Source: Rhizobium sullae (lineage in GTDB: Bacteria > Pseudomonadota > Alphaproteobacteria > Rhizobiales > Rhizobiaceae). From it: a DNA stretch of 64,000 bases. Under the pieces are notes generated by a model, which was not told the origin of the DNA, did not search any database, and saw only the letters and a program-made list of their open reading frames with translations. Positions 56,121-64,000 of this stretch are shown piece by piece. The stretch is taken from NCBI RefSeq assembly GCF_900169785.1, contig NZ_FWER01000001.1, positions 187,765 to 251,764 of the forward strand. Reading direction: 5' to 3'. Positions within the stretch are counted from its first letter, which is position 1. Every line of letters begins with the position of its first letter. A program made the position numbers and the translations under genes.

Positions 56121-56920
56121 CCGAGGTCGCGTGTAACCGCGGAGATAAAATCGGCGCGTTGCTGCACAATCATATCCCGCACGATCCGCGGAACGGCCTC
56201 ATCGGTCGTTCGATAGACCTTCGCGAGGCGCAGCGCCGTTCTGAGGTTGATCTTCGCGCTCAGCGGCACCATCACAACCGCACTGAAGGATGGTCCAGCC
56301 GGAGTAAAGATCATGGCATGACCACCAAGCAACTTCTCCGAGAAGGGCAACCACCATAGACGCATCAGCGTCGGCTCCTGTGTGCCGATCTGATTGGCGG
56401 CCACAAAGGAAAGACAATTTAGACGCTCGACGACGATGCCCTTGTGATCACCGGTGAAGCGCGACCAGTACTCGCCCCTCTTTACCGCGCGATTGGTGAG
56501 GCGCCGGAAAGTCGTGGCACTTCCCTGCTTGGCAATAACGATAACAGCGCAGAGCAGACTCCCCGGCGTACTCGGAATCGTCATGTAGGCATGATAAATG
56601 CCAGGCGCGATACCGGCGGACGGATCGGCAAAAAGGAGCGGCTCCAGCGCATCCCGCGCCGCAGATAGGATGCGCTGCGCTGACGGGCGGCCGTGGTCCA
56701 AATCGACCGAAACCGGCCGCTGGTACATCTCCTCCTCGGTGACGCCGAGATATTCGCAGATTTTTTTGACAGAGGCGCGGCCCGGCGCGCGCCGTGCCTG
56801 AAGATAGGATTCAATCTGCGAGCGGCCGATTTGCATGCCGCGCGCGGCAGCGCTGATGCTGCCCGCCTTGGCAAGACAGAGGCGCCGTAGATTTTCGGCG
56901 AAGTTCTCGAGTGCAGACAT
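56117..56920 (-). CDS. helix-turn-helix regulator with C-terminal sensory-like domain
   Basis: Protein of 267 aa from ATG 56920. N-terminal XRE-like HTH at about 5-60: FAENLRRLCLAKAGSISAAA, RGMQIGRSQIESYLQARRAP, KKICEYLGVTEEEMYQ. Residues 80-267 form an unrecognised domain with alternating strands (IAPGIYHAYMTIPSTPGSLL, YWSRFTGDHKGIVVERLNCL, GGHAMIFTPAGPSFSAVVMV), possibly ligand binding. The open frame continues upstream to 57148 without a start signal. Converges on the 72-aa gene with overlapping stop codons. Confidence 0.8.
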   Translation of the reverse strand: MSALENFAENLRRLCLAKAGSISAAARGMQIGRSQIESYLQARRAPGRASVKKICEYLGVTEEEMYQRPVSVDLDHGRPSAQRILSAARDALEPLLFADPSAGIAPGIYHAYMTIPSTPGSLLCAVIVIAKQGSATTFRRLTNRAVKRGEYWSRFTGDHKGIVVERLNCLSFVAANQIGTQEPTLMRLWWLPFSEKLLGGHAMIFTPAGPSFSAVVMVPLSAKINLRTALRLAKVYRTTDEAVPRIVRDMIVQQRADFISAVTRDLG

Positions 56921-57093
56921 GTCCGCGATGGCTTCCAGGAGATGAGTCGGCCTCAAACTAGCGGCTCGAAAGACGGAACACAAACGGGCGGTGAGACAAA
57001 TCCGGGGATGATCCCATTGAGGCATGAACCGCACAGCGATAGGCAGTATCGGCAGGCCGTGATGATCTGCCGGTATATTTTTTTCGTTATGAT

Positions 57094-57396
57094 TCAACGA
57101 TGAATGATGCGATGCACCGGAAAAGCGATAATCCAGGACAGTGCCCATGTGGATGGAGACATGGCAAGCGTAAGCGGGCCAATACCTTGCGTGCGGACAA
57201 TACTGATGGCGGAGACGACGCCTCTCATCAGCATCGACAGGATAAATGGCACGACAATCGCGTTATAGCGTTTGGGGAGTTTTGCTATAGGGCATTGAAT
57301 TTCTCCGAAAGATGCGGCCGAACCAATTGCGCAATGCCCGGGCGGCGGATTGCCCGTTGATTGACCTAAACGCTTACGGAGCTTCGCTTGAAACAA
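57094..57396 (-). CDS. DUF2798-like small membrane protein, tail shortened
   Basis: The frame encodes LPKRYNAIVVPFILSMLMRG followed by VVSAISIVRTQGIG and STWALSWIIAFPVHRIIHR, the two-helix DUF2798 pattern. Family members usually continue a few residues longer after the second helix (a PxxRR-type end); here the frame stops early with HRIIHR. The first 33 codons have no family similarity and the true start is unclear: no good ATG in this frame lies next to the conserved part, which may mean a frame change near 57290. Possibly a degenerating gene. Confidence 0.55.
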   Translation of the reverse strand: MFQAKLRKRLGQSTGNPPPGHCAIGSAASFGEIQCPIAKLPKRYNAIVVPFILSMLMRGVVSAISIVRTQGIGPLTLAMSPSTWALSWIIAFPVHRIIHR

Positions 57397-57498
57397 CGGT
57401 GTTCCTATGCCCGAAAGCCCAGCCGTGCTGTGCGTCTGTCATTCCCGTCATGACCGAATCGGATAGGATGCCACTGAACCTAGCACAGGGGGCCATCG

Positions 57499-58287
57499 TT
57501 GTTTCTGTTTTCAAAGTTAGTCTGGGTCTTCGGCCAGCCGCTTTCGCTGGTGTTCTTCCTCATTCTCTTCGCATTCCTTGCTCTGGTTCTCCGCTTCAGG
57601 CGCCTTGGCGTGTTTTTCTCGGCATTCGCCACGCTGTTGCTCTTCGTCCTCCTCTTCACCACGACAGGCAATTACCTCCTCCAGGGCCTGGAGTTGCGTT
57701 TTCCAAAGCCGGACCGTGATCCAGATAACTTGCAATGCATGATCGTTCTCGGCGGCGCATTTGAAAATGAAGTGAACACGACCGGCCACGGAATCGAGTT
57801 CAATGCGGGCGCAGACCGTTTTATCGAAGCGCTGCGGCTGGCGCAGAAATACCCGCAATCGCGCATTCTGGTCTCCGGCGGAGATGGCTCGATTTCCGGA
57901 AAATATGAAGGCGACGCGGCCGCCTCGGCGCGCTTCTTTCCGCTCTTTGGGGTTCCGCATGAACAGCTCATCGAAGAGAGGACATCCCGCACGACCTTTG
58001 AAAACGCGATCAATACAAAGGAACTGCTTGCAAGCCAAGGACTGGCGAACTGCCTGATGATCACATCCGGCTATCACATGCCGCGTTCGGTCGGCATTTT
58101 CCGCAAGCAGGGCATCGATGTCGTGCCGTGGCCAACGGATTACAGGACGGACGGCCATGTAACGCTCGGCCTCGACTTCACGCAACCGAGCCAGAACGCC
58201 CAGAACATGGCGACTGCCGTGCGCGAATGGTTCGGCCTTATCGGCTATTACTTTGCGGGCCGAACGTCGGCGCTTTATCCCCGCTGA
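57499..58287 (+). CDS. YdcF family (DUF218) membrane protein
   Basis: Protein of 262 aa, start TTG at 57499 with GGGGG seven bases upstream. Two membrane helices at the N-terminus (LSLVFFLILFAFLALVL, FATLLLFVLLFTTTGNYLL), then a DUF218 domain from about 75: MIVLGGAFENEVN, ILVSGGDGSISGKYEGDAAA, EERTSRTTFENAINTKELL, LMITSGYHMPRSVGIFRKQG. The domain is linked to envelope functions (ElyC/SanA group) and would lie in the periplasm. Reaction unknown. Confidence 0.88.
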   Translation: MFLFSKLVWVFGQPLSLVFFLILFAFLALVLRFRRLGVFFSAFATLLLFVLLFTTTGNYLLQGLELRFPKPDRDPDNLQCMIVLGGAFENEVNTTGHGIEFNAGADRFIEALRLAQKYPQSRILVSGGDGSISGKYEGDAAASARFFPLFGVPHEQLIEERTSRTTFENAINTKELLASQGLANCLMITSGYHMPRSVGIFRKQGIDVVPWPTDYRTDGHVTLGLDFTQPSQNAQNMATAVREWFGLIGYYFAGRTSALYPR

Positions 58288-58291
58288 GCCG

Positions 58292-58786
58292 CTATTTCTT
58301 CGAAATTGTGACGAATTTCGTGCCACGCACGCGAGCCGTGACGACGCATGGGCCGCTATCGGTGCGATCGCAGAAGCGCGGATGCATCTTCATGGCCAGC
58401 ACCATATTGCCGAAGCGCTTGATGAAGTCGTAGCCATAGATCTGCGCTGTCGCAATCATGAAATAGCCGCCCTCGGCCACCTGCAGATAGAAGTTATAGG
58501 TGCAGCCATCATCATTGCACTGCGGCCCCTTCTTTCCGTCGCAGGTCAATTCGCCCTCGTTGACCACAACATCGATAAGGCCGTCATTGTTGATGTCCTG
58601 ACGTGTGATGTAAGCGTCCGAAAACTCGGCCTTCGTACATTGCTCAGTGAAATGCTTCTTCTCGTAGATTTCCGGATCCGAGACCAGCGATTGCTGCGCA
58701 GAGGCGGACGGAGCCACAAGGAGGGCTATGACGTTCAGGACGATGAGAAGCGCTTTCACGGCTTTCCTCTTTTGTCGGATAGACAC
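58292..58786 (-). CDS. secreted protein with EF-hand-like motif, unknown function
   Basis: Exported protein of 164 aa: signal peptide at 1-30 (KALLIVLNVIALLVAPSASA). A calcium-loop-like DINNDGLIDVVV occurs near residue 64, as in dockerin/FG-GAP type repeats. Six cysteines in the mature part (EQCTKAEF, LTCDGKKGPQCNDDGCTYNF, RFCDRTDSGPC) suggest disulphides in the periplasm. It converges on the YdcF-like gene with 4 bases between. Function not known. Confidence 0.75.
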   Translation of the reverse strand: MSIRQKRKAVKALLIVLNVIALLVAPSASAQQSLVSDPEIYEKKHFTEQCTKAEFSDAYITRQDINNDGLIDVVVNEGELTCDGKKGPQCNDDGCTYNFYLQVAEGGYFMIATAQIYGYDFIKRFGNMVLAMKMHPRFCDRTDSGPCVVTARVRGTKFVTISKK

Positions 58787-58877
58787 TAACAGCCGCGCAT
58801 TCTAGACGATCCGCCTTGCGCCGCCCTTGCCACCATGATTCAGTTCAGCATCGTCTGCCGGCTCTGGGGGGCCAATC

Positions 58878-59513
58878 ATGTCTCTGCTCGCTTATCTCGA
58901 TTATGCCGGCATCGCGCTCTTTGCCGCGACGGGCGCACTCGCCGCCTCGCGCAAACAACTCGATCTCATCGGCTTTCTCTTCTTCGCAATGGTGACGGGC
59001 ACCGGCGGCGGTACTGTGCGCGACATCGTGCTTGGCCGCGTGCCGGTGTTCTGGGTGCTGAATCCGGCCTACATCGTCATCTGCTGTCTGGTGGGCATCG
59101 TGGTTTTCTTCACCGCCCATCTCGTGGAGTCACGTTATCGCCTGCTGATCTGGCTCGATGCGGTAGGGCTTGCCGCCTATTGCGTCATGGGTGCAGCCAA
59201 GGGACTTGCTGCGACGGGCTCGCCGACGATCGCGATCGTGACAGGGACACTGACCGCAACCTTCGGAGGCGTGCTGCGCGATCTGATGGCTAACGAGCCT
59301 TCCGTACTCCTGAGGCCCGAAATCTACATCACGGCAGCGCTCTTTGGTGCGGGCATCTTTACCGGCGCGACTGAACTCGGCCTGCCGCTCTATATGGCTT
59401 CCGCGTTCGGCGTCATCGGCGCCTTCGCCGTACGCGGCGGTGCATTATGGTTCGGATGGACGTTCCCGACCTACATGCACAAACCCGGCCGCCACCCTGA
59501 CGATGTCATGTGA
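58878..59513 (+). CDS. trimeric intracellular cation channel family protein (UPF0126)
   Basis: Membrane protein of 211 aa with seven helices, made of two UPF0126 repeats. Each repeat has the glycine-rich half-helix: FFAMVTGTGGGTVRDIVLGR near residue 34 and ATFGGVLRDLMANEPSVLL near 120. Bacterial TRIC homologues conduct monovalent cations; the E. coli relative YicG transports glycine. The last residues HKPGRHPDDVM are hydrophilic. It converges with irr, 4 bases apart. Confidence 0.92.
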   Translation: MSLLAYLDYAGIALFAATGALAASRKQLDLIGFLFFAMVTGTGGGTVRDIVLGRVPVFWVLNPAYIVICCLVGIVVFFTAHLVESRYRLLIWLDAVGLAAYCVMGAAKGLAATGSPTIAIVTGTLTATFGGVLRDLMANEPSVLLRPEIYITAALFGAGIFTGATELGLPLYMASAFGVIGAFAVRGGALWFGWTFPTYMHKPGRHPDDVM

Positions 59514-59517
59514 AAAA

Positions 59518-59934
59518 TCAGCGCTTCGGGCGCAGGCGGATCACCACGTCGACATGAGCAATTTCCATACCCGCCGGCGGCTCCGGCAGATTGCCGATCG
59601 TCAGGTTGCTGACCGGAATATCCAGCACCTCGTTATCTCCTTCGACAAAGAAGTGATGGTGATCGGAAACGTTGGTGTCGAAATAGGTCTTAGCGCTCTC
59701 GACGGCGAGAACGCGGATCATGCCCGCCTCGGTAAACTGATGCAGCGTATTGTAGACCGTAGCCAGAGAAACCGGCACACCGGCGGTGACCGCTTCTTCG
59801 TGCAATTCCTCGACCGTCAGATGCCGGTCGCCCTTGGCGAAAAGCAGATCGCCTAGTGCAACACGCTGACGCGTCGGCCGCAGGCCTGCGCTACGCAGTC
59901 TGGCTTCAATTGCGATCGGGGCTGCAGCCGCCAT
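59518..59934 (-). CDS. irr: iron response regulator Irr (Fur family)
   Basis: Irr, 138 aa, Fur superfamily. DNA-binding winged helix at 10-85 (LRSAGLRPTRQRVALGDLLF, GVPVSLATVYNTLHQFTEAG). The DHHHFF motif near residues 91-96 is the haem-responsive HHH element of Irr proteins; the N-terminal HRM with a cysteine found in Bradyrhizobium is absent, as in other Rhizobium. Irr senses haem and represses haem synthesis and iron storage genes when iron is low. It is divergent from fabA, 298 bases apart. Confidence 0.94.
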   Translation of the reverse strand: MAAAAPIAIEARLRSAGLRPTRQRVALGDLLFAKGDRHLTVEELHEEAVTAGVPVSLATVYNTLHQFTEAGMIRVLAVESAKTYFDTNVSDHHHFFVEGDNEVLDIPVSNLTIGNLPEPPAGMEIAHVDVVIRLRPKR

Positions 59935-60232
59935 CAGGGAAGAACTCCGGTTATTCTAGCGTCAATCAATCAGGTTTCCTAAGCCATATAACTTTTGCGC
60001 GGAAGCCTTTCAATAGTTTCAATGGGGACAATGGACCTCGAAACGCCGGAAAATCGGGCTTTTAACGCAATTGGGTCTGGCCGGGGCCTTGGCCTTCCTG
60101 TATGCGACCACCAAATAAGGCGACAAGTCAGTTCAGGACGGCGGGAGAACTAGTCATGCTTATGCTTCATTTTCCTCGGAACTTGGACTAAACACTCACT
60201 CCATAGGCACGTGCGGGGGAAACAGAGTTTTG

Positions 60233-60748
60233 ATGACAACGAAACAATCCAGCTTCACTTATGAGGAAATTCTGACCTGCGGCCGCGGCGAAATGTTTGG
60301 CCCGGGTAACGCGCAGCTGCCGCTGCCGCCGATGCTGATGTTCAATCGCATTACGCAGATTTCCGAAGACGGTGGACCGCACGGCAAGGGTTTCATTCGC
60401 GCTGAATTCGACATCACACCGGACCTCTGGTTCTTCCCGTGTCACTTCATGGGTGATCCCGTGATGCCTGGCTGCCTGGGCCTTGATGCCATGTGGCAGC
60501 TGACCGGCTTCTTCCTCGGCTGGCTCGGCGAGCCTGGCAAGGGCCGCGCGATCTCGACCGGCGAAGTCAAGTTCACCGGCATGGTGACGCCGAAGACGAA
60601 GCTTGTCGAATATGGCATCGACTTCAAGCGCGTCATGCGCGGCCGCCTCGTGCTCGGCATCGCCGACGGCTGGATGAAGGCCGACGGTGAGGTCATCTAC
60701 AAGGCTACCGATCTGCGCGTCGGCCTCTTCCAGGAAAAGGCCGCCTGA
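60233..60748 (+). CDS. fabA: 3-hydroxydecanoyl-ACP dehydratase/isomerase
   Basis: FabA, 171 aa, dehydrates 3-hydroxydecanoyl-ACP and isomerises trans-2 to cis-3 decenoyl-ACP, the branch to unsaturated fatty acids. Hot-dog fold with catalytic His71 in [14 protein letters not shown] and Asp85 in [18 protein letters not shown] at 60233 follows GGGGG and a TTG one codon earlier is possible. Starts the fabA-fabB-fabI operon. The 298-base gap to irr (59935-60232) must hold both promoters; I saw no clear Irr/ICE element in it. Confidence 0.96.
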   Translation: MTTKQSSFTYEEILTCGRGEMFGPGNAQLPLPPMLMFNRITQISEDGGPHGKGFIRAEFDITPDLWFFPCHFMGDPVMPGCLGLDAMWQLTGFFLGWLGEPGKGRAISTGEVKFTGMVTPKTKLVEYGIDFKRVMRGRLVLGIADGWMKADGEVIYKATDLRVGLFQEKAA

Positions 60749-60807
60749 CTGCACCGGGTGAAACGGCCCGGTATTCCAAGATAGAAAAAACGAAAAGGTC
60801 GAAACAC

Positions 60808-62031
60808 ATGAGACGGGTAGTTGTCACGGGTCTGGGCGTTGTTTCCTCGATCGGCAATGATGCCGCTGAGGTCACGGCCTCGCTGCGCGATGCCAAGTCC
60901 GGCATTTCCTTCTCCAACGATTTTGCCGAGCATGGCTTCAAGTGCCAGGTTTGGGGTCGTCCCAGCCTCGATCCGACCGATCTGGTCGATCGCCGCGCCA
61001 TGCGCTTCCTGTCGCAGGGCGGCGCCTGGAACCATGTCGCGATGAAGCAGGCGATTGCCGATTCCGGTCTCGAAGAGTCCGTGATCAGCGGCAACGAACG
61101 CACCGGCATCATCATGGGCTCGGGCGGCCCGTCCACGCGCACGCTGGTCGAAGCCGCCGAGATCACCATCAAGAACAACAGCCCGAAGCGCATCGGCCCG
61201 TTCGCCGTGCCGAAGGCTATGTCTTCGACGGCATCGGCAACGCTTGCGACGTGGTTCAAGATCCATGGCGTCAACTACTCGATCTCGTCGGCCTGCTCGA
61301 CCTCTGCACACTGCATCGGCAATGCCGCGGAAATGATCCAGTGGGGCAAGCAGGACGTGATGTTCGCTGGCGGCCACGAAGACCTCGACTGGACAATGTC
61401 CAACCTTTTCGACGCGATGGGCGCGATGTCCTCCAGGTTCAACGACACGCCGGAGAAGGCTTCGCGCGCCTACGACGTCAACCGTGACGGCTTCGTCATC
61501 GCCGGTGGTGCAGGCGTTCTCGTACTCGAAGAACTGGAGCATGCCAAGGCGCGCGGCGCGAAGATCTACGCTGAGATCGTCGGCTACGGCGCGACCTCCG
61601 ACGGTTACGACATGGTCGCTCCCTCTGGCGAGGGCGCTGTGCGCTGCATGCGTCAGGCACTCGCGACGGTGAAGGGTGATATCGACTACATCAACACCCA
61701 CGGCACCTCTACGCCAGTAGGCGACAGCAAGGAAATCGGCGCGATCCGGGAGGTCTTCGGCGACAAGATGCCTCATATCCAGTCGACCAAATCGCTGACG
61801 GGCCATTCTCTCGGTGCTGCCGGTGTCCAGGAGTCGATCTATTCGATCCTAATGATGCAGGAAGGCTTCATCGGCGAAAGCGCCCATATCAAGGAAGTCG
61901 ATCCTGAATTCGATGGCGTGCCGATCGTCCGCAAGCGCATCGACAATGCCAAGATCGACATCGCCCTGTCCAACTCCTTCGGCTTCGGTGGCACCAACGC
62001 GACGCTCGTTTTCCAGCGCTATAACGGATAA
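60808..62031 (+). CDS. fabB: 3-oxoacyl-ACP synthase I
   Basis: FabB, 407 aa, elongates cis-3-decenoyl-ACP, completing the anaerobic-type unsaturated pathway with FabA. The Cys-His-His triad falls at C163 ([14 protein letters not shown]), H298 ([14 protein letters not shown]) and H333 ([12 protein letters not shown]), the same numbers as in E. coli FabB. N-terminus [18 protein letters not shown] is canonical. 59 bases after fabA, 4 before fabI. Confidence 0.97.
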   Translation: MRRVVVTGLGVVSSIGNDAAEVTASLRDAKSGISFSNDFAEHGFKCQVWGRPSLDPTDLVDRRAMRFLSQGGAWNHVAMKQAIADSGLEESVISGNERTGIIMGSGGPSTRTLVEAAEITIKNNSPKRIGPFAVPKAMSSTASATLATWFKIHGVNYSISSACSTSAHCIGNAAEMIQWGKQDVMFAGGHEDLDWTMSNLFDAMGAMSSRFNDTPEKASRAYDVNRDGFVIAGGAGVLVLEELEHAKARGAKIYAEIVGYGATSDGYDMVAPSGEGAVRCMRQALATVKGDIDYINTHGTSTPVGDSKEIGAIREVFGDKMPHIQSTKSLTGHSLGAAGVQESIYSILMMQEGFIGESAHIKEVDPEFDGVPIVRKRIDNAKIDIALSNSFGFGGTNATLVFQRYNG

Positions 62032-62035
62032 GAAC

Positions 62036-62842
62036 ATGACGGCAATCATGCAGGGTAAGCGCGGGCTCATCATGGGCGTCGCCAACAACCATTCCATCGC
62101 CTGGGGCATATCAAGGGCGCTTGCAGCCCAAGGCGCCGAGCTTGCCTTCACTTATCAGGGAGAGGCGCTTGGTAAGCGCGTGAAACCGCTCGCTGCTGAA
62201 GCCGGCTCGGATTTCGTCGTACCCTGCGACGTCGAAGACATCGCCTCGGTCGACGGCGTTGTCGACGCACTCAAGGAGCGTTGGGGCAAACTGGATTTCA
62301 TCGTTCATGCCATCGGTTTTTCCGACAAGAACGAGCTGAAGGGCCTTTACGCGGACACCACGCGCGAAAACTTCAGCCGCACGATGGTGATCTCCTGCTT
62401 CTCCTTCACGGAAATCGCCAGACGCTGCGCACCATTGATGAACGAAGGCGGCTCGATGCTGACGTTGACCTATAACGGTTCCACGCGCGTCATCCCGAAC
62501 TACAACGTCATGGGGGTCGCAAAGGCGGCTCTGGAGGCCTCCGTGCGCTATCTCGCCGCCGACTACGGTCCGCGCGGCATCCGCGTCAATGCCATCTCCG
62601 CAGGCCCGATCCGCACGCTGGCCGGCGCCGGCATTTCGGACGCCCGTGCAATCCTCTCGTGGAACCAGCGGAATGCTCCCCTCCGCAAGACGGTCAGCAT
62701 TGATCACGTCGGCAATTCCGCCCTCTATCTGCTCTCCGACCTGTCCGCAGGCGTGACCGGCGAAATCCATTTTGTGGACGCTGGCTACAACATAACCTCG
62801 ATGCCGACGCTGGATACGCTGCGCAAGGCAGATGTAGAGTGA
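62036..62842 (+). CDS. fabI: enoyl-ACP reductase (NADH)
   Basis: FabI, 268 aa, short-chain dehydrogenase fold, reduces enoyl-ACP in each elongation cycle. Cofactor loop GLIMGVANNHSIAWGISRAL near residue 11; catalytic Tyr-x6-Lys in YNVMGVAKAALEASVRYL near 155; IRVNAISAGPIRTLAGAGI near 185 is the substrate/triclosan region. Start at 62036, four bases after fabB; ATG at 62048 is an alternative. Rhizobia often have two fabI genes; this is the one linked to fabAB. Confidence 0.95.
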   Translation: MTAIMQGKRGLIMGVANNHSIAWGISRALAAQGAELAFTYQGEALGKRVKPLAAEAGSDFVVPCDVEDIASVDGVVDALKERWGKLDFIVHAIGFSDKNELKGLYADTTRENFSRTMVISCFSFTEIARRCAPLMNEGGSMLTLTYNGSTRVIPNYNVMGVAKAALEASVRYLAADYGPRGIRVNAISAGPIRTLAGAGISDARAILSWNQRNAPLRKTVSIDHVGNSALYLLSDLSAGVTGEIHFVDAGYNITSMPTLDTLRKADVE

Positions 62843-62963
62843 GCAAGGCAGATTAATCGCCAGCGACGCCTGTTGCTCCAAGGCGGCAGGGCCACCGGTT
62901 TTCTATCAGCGAAACGGCCACAGCGGGTATCTGCTCAGTTACTGGATAAAATTTGGAAAGCCG

Positions 62964-63875
62964 TCAATTGCCGCCGCTTGCCCGTTCCAATTCCGAAAGG
63001 CGCTCCTTACAAATCGCCGCGACAATCTGGTGCAAGTGCTCCGTCCGCTCAAGCAGCCAGGCTAGCGCCTCTTCGGTGATCTCGAAGTGCTTCGAGTATC
63101 GGGCCTTGACATAGGCTTCGTTGAGGATGTTGTACCAGGCAGTATAGCGGTGCTGGTCACGCGGCCAGGCGTCGATGAGCCGGCGGTCCTGATCTTCGGC
63201 CAGCCCGCGCAGGAATTTCAGATTGTGCGACGGCGGACTGTAGTTGGTTAACGTGAGGAGCAAGCAGGAATAGGCAGTTTCAACCGCCTGATGGAAATTG
63301 AAAGCCGCATGATTGGGCTTGTTATCCGAGATCGCATATCGAGCTAACTGGCAAAAATATTCAGCGCTCGCAAACTGCCTCTCGAAATGCTCCTTGGCCA
63401 CTCTGTACGCATCGACGGCGGAGAGTTTTCTCGGTTCGGCCAGCGGCCGGTCGTCGAGCTCGTAGAGCACGATGCCCTCGCGCAGGATGTCGACGAAGAA
63501 ATACTGGCCGTCGGCCAGAAAGTTGTTGACCTCCCGGGCGCCATGGACGATCAGCCCGACCGGCGTCTTCACATCCCTATCCCAAAGCAACCGGTCAGTG
63601 GTTTTCTCCCAGTATTGCGGCTCCGCCAGCTGCTTGGAATTGACGATCACCAGGATATCGTAGTCGGAGCGGTAGCCCTTCATCGTGTGTGGCTCGTCGA
63701 CCCAGGTGCCACGCGCAAAAGAACCAAACAAAATGATCTTTAAGATCCGGCCGCGCTTCTTGAAGGCGGCAGACGTGCCGGCAAGCGCGTCGGCGAATTC
63801 CTCATGGATGATCGCAACGACGCGGGCAAGCTCGCGCTGCTTTTCTTCCGGCAGATGTTCCAGGGACGATCGCAT
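62964..63875 (-). CDS. nucleotidyltransferase-HEPN fusion protein
   Basis: Protein of 303 aa joining an MNT nucleotidyltransferase and a HEPN domain. The MNT part has ILKIILFGSFARGTWVDEPH near residue 45 with the GSxxRG motif, and RSDYDILVIVN near 70 with the catalytic DxD. The HEPN part (about 165-300) has FHQAVETAYSCLLLTLTNY and the YVKARYSKHFEITEE segment with an R-x3-H arrangement near 260. Separate MNT and HEPN proteins are antitoxin and toxin; the fused form may be self-contained. It stands alone between fabI and the right edge. Confidence 0.9.
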   Translation of the reverse strand: MRSSLEHLPEEKQRELARVVAIIHEEFADALAGTSAAFKKRGRILKIILFGSFARGTWVDEPHTMKGYRSDYDILVIVNSKQLAEPQYWEKTTDRLLWDRDVKTPVGLIVHGAREVNNFLADGQYFFVDILREGIVLYELDDRPLAEPRKLSAVDAYRVAKEHFERQFASAEYFCQLARYAISDNKPNHAAFNFHQAVETAYSCLLLTLTNYSPPSHNLKFLRGLAEDQDRRLIDAWPRDQHRYTAWYNILNEAYVKARYSKHFEITEEALAWLLERTEHLHQIVAAICKERLSELERASGGN

Positions 63876-63912
63876 GGGTCCATCGATAGGCCAAAGACGA
63901 TTCGCCGTCTAC

Positions 63913-64000
63913 TACTGGAAACTGTAGGAACCGCCGTAGGAAAATGCAGCGGGTTGATCCGGCTGGGCAACCAAATCGACGATCTGCGGCGTCGCCGAGC
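63913..64000 (-). CDS. C-terminal end of a gene cut by the right edge
   Basis: On the minus strand one frame is open from the edge to a TAG at 63913-63915, giving SATPQIVDLVAQPDQPAAFS and a last segment YGGSYSFQ. The residues look like a genuine protein end, 37 bases upstream of the MNT-HEPN start. Too short to identify. Confidence 0.35.

Overview
The window is a chromosomal segment of a fast-growing alphaproteobacterium of the Rhizobium etli / R. leguminosarum kind. The evidence is the gene repertoire and order: the divergent pair glnII-gstI, irr next to fabA-fabB-fabI, a complete C-P lyase cluster with two phnE genes, the yejABEF transporter, soluble-type ftsK, and polA followed by a small RNA of the alpha-r7 (MmgR) type. 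Base composition is GC-rich throughout except in a few control regions. No insertion sequence, prophage or CRISPR array was seen.

Layout. 1-3.6 kb (minus): a BMP-type nucleoside/simple-sugar ABC importer (binding protein, ATPase, first permease; cut by the left edge). 3.8-4.6 kb: a decayed msrA and a small membrane protein. 4.76 kb: tRNA-Ser(GGA). 4.9-10.8 kb: a DUF763 protein, glutamine synthetase II with a sigma-54-type promoter, the divergent gstI, a DUF72 protein, pncB and a proline-rich membrane protein. 10.9-17.7 kb (minus): ghrA and the yejABEF oligopeptide importer. 17.9-23.9 kb (plus): mepA, mgsA, glucokinase, an ABC exporter, dapB, gpmA.

23.9-37.2 kb is a complete phosphonate utilisation region: divergent repressor phnF; phnG-phnH-phnI-small ORF-phnJ-phnK-phnL-hexapeptide transferase; phnC-phnD-phnE1-phnE2; then a DUF1045 2H protein, phnM and phnN. 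Two PHO-box-like direct repeats, before phnG and before phnC, and a perfect inverted repeat before phnG suggest activation by PhoB and local repression by PhnF. The transporter imports phosphonates, PhnGHIJ with PhnK cleaves the C-P bond after PhnI/PhnM processing, and PhnN finishes phosphoribosyl diphosphate synthesis. A relic of a grpB-like gene follows.

37.5-53.4 kb: ftsK-like translocase, polA, a predicted small RNA, a MarR regulator, an M20 dipeptidase, an SH3-domain basic protein, a class A penicillin-binding protein, and dnaK-dnaJ behind a heat-shock-type promoter. 53.7-57.4 kb is a less typical stretch: two XRE-type regulators flank a SagB-type dehydrogenase, a 30-codon peptide gene with a strong ribosome binding site, and a divergent 72-codon gene. 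This is the best candidate in the window for an undescribed system, a minimal RiPP-like module. 57.5-64 kb: YdcF-like protein, a secreted protein, a TRIC-like channel, irr, fabA-fabB-fabI (anaerobic-type unsaturated fatty acid synthesis) and a fused nucleotidyltransferase-HEPN protein. All functional statements rest on reading translations and motifs; no database search was run.
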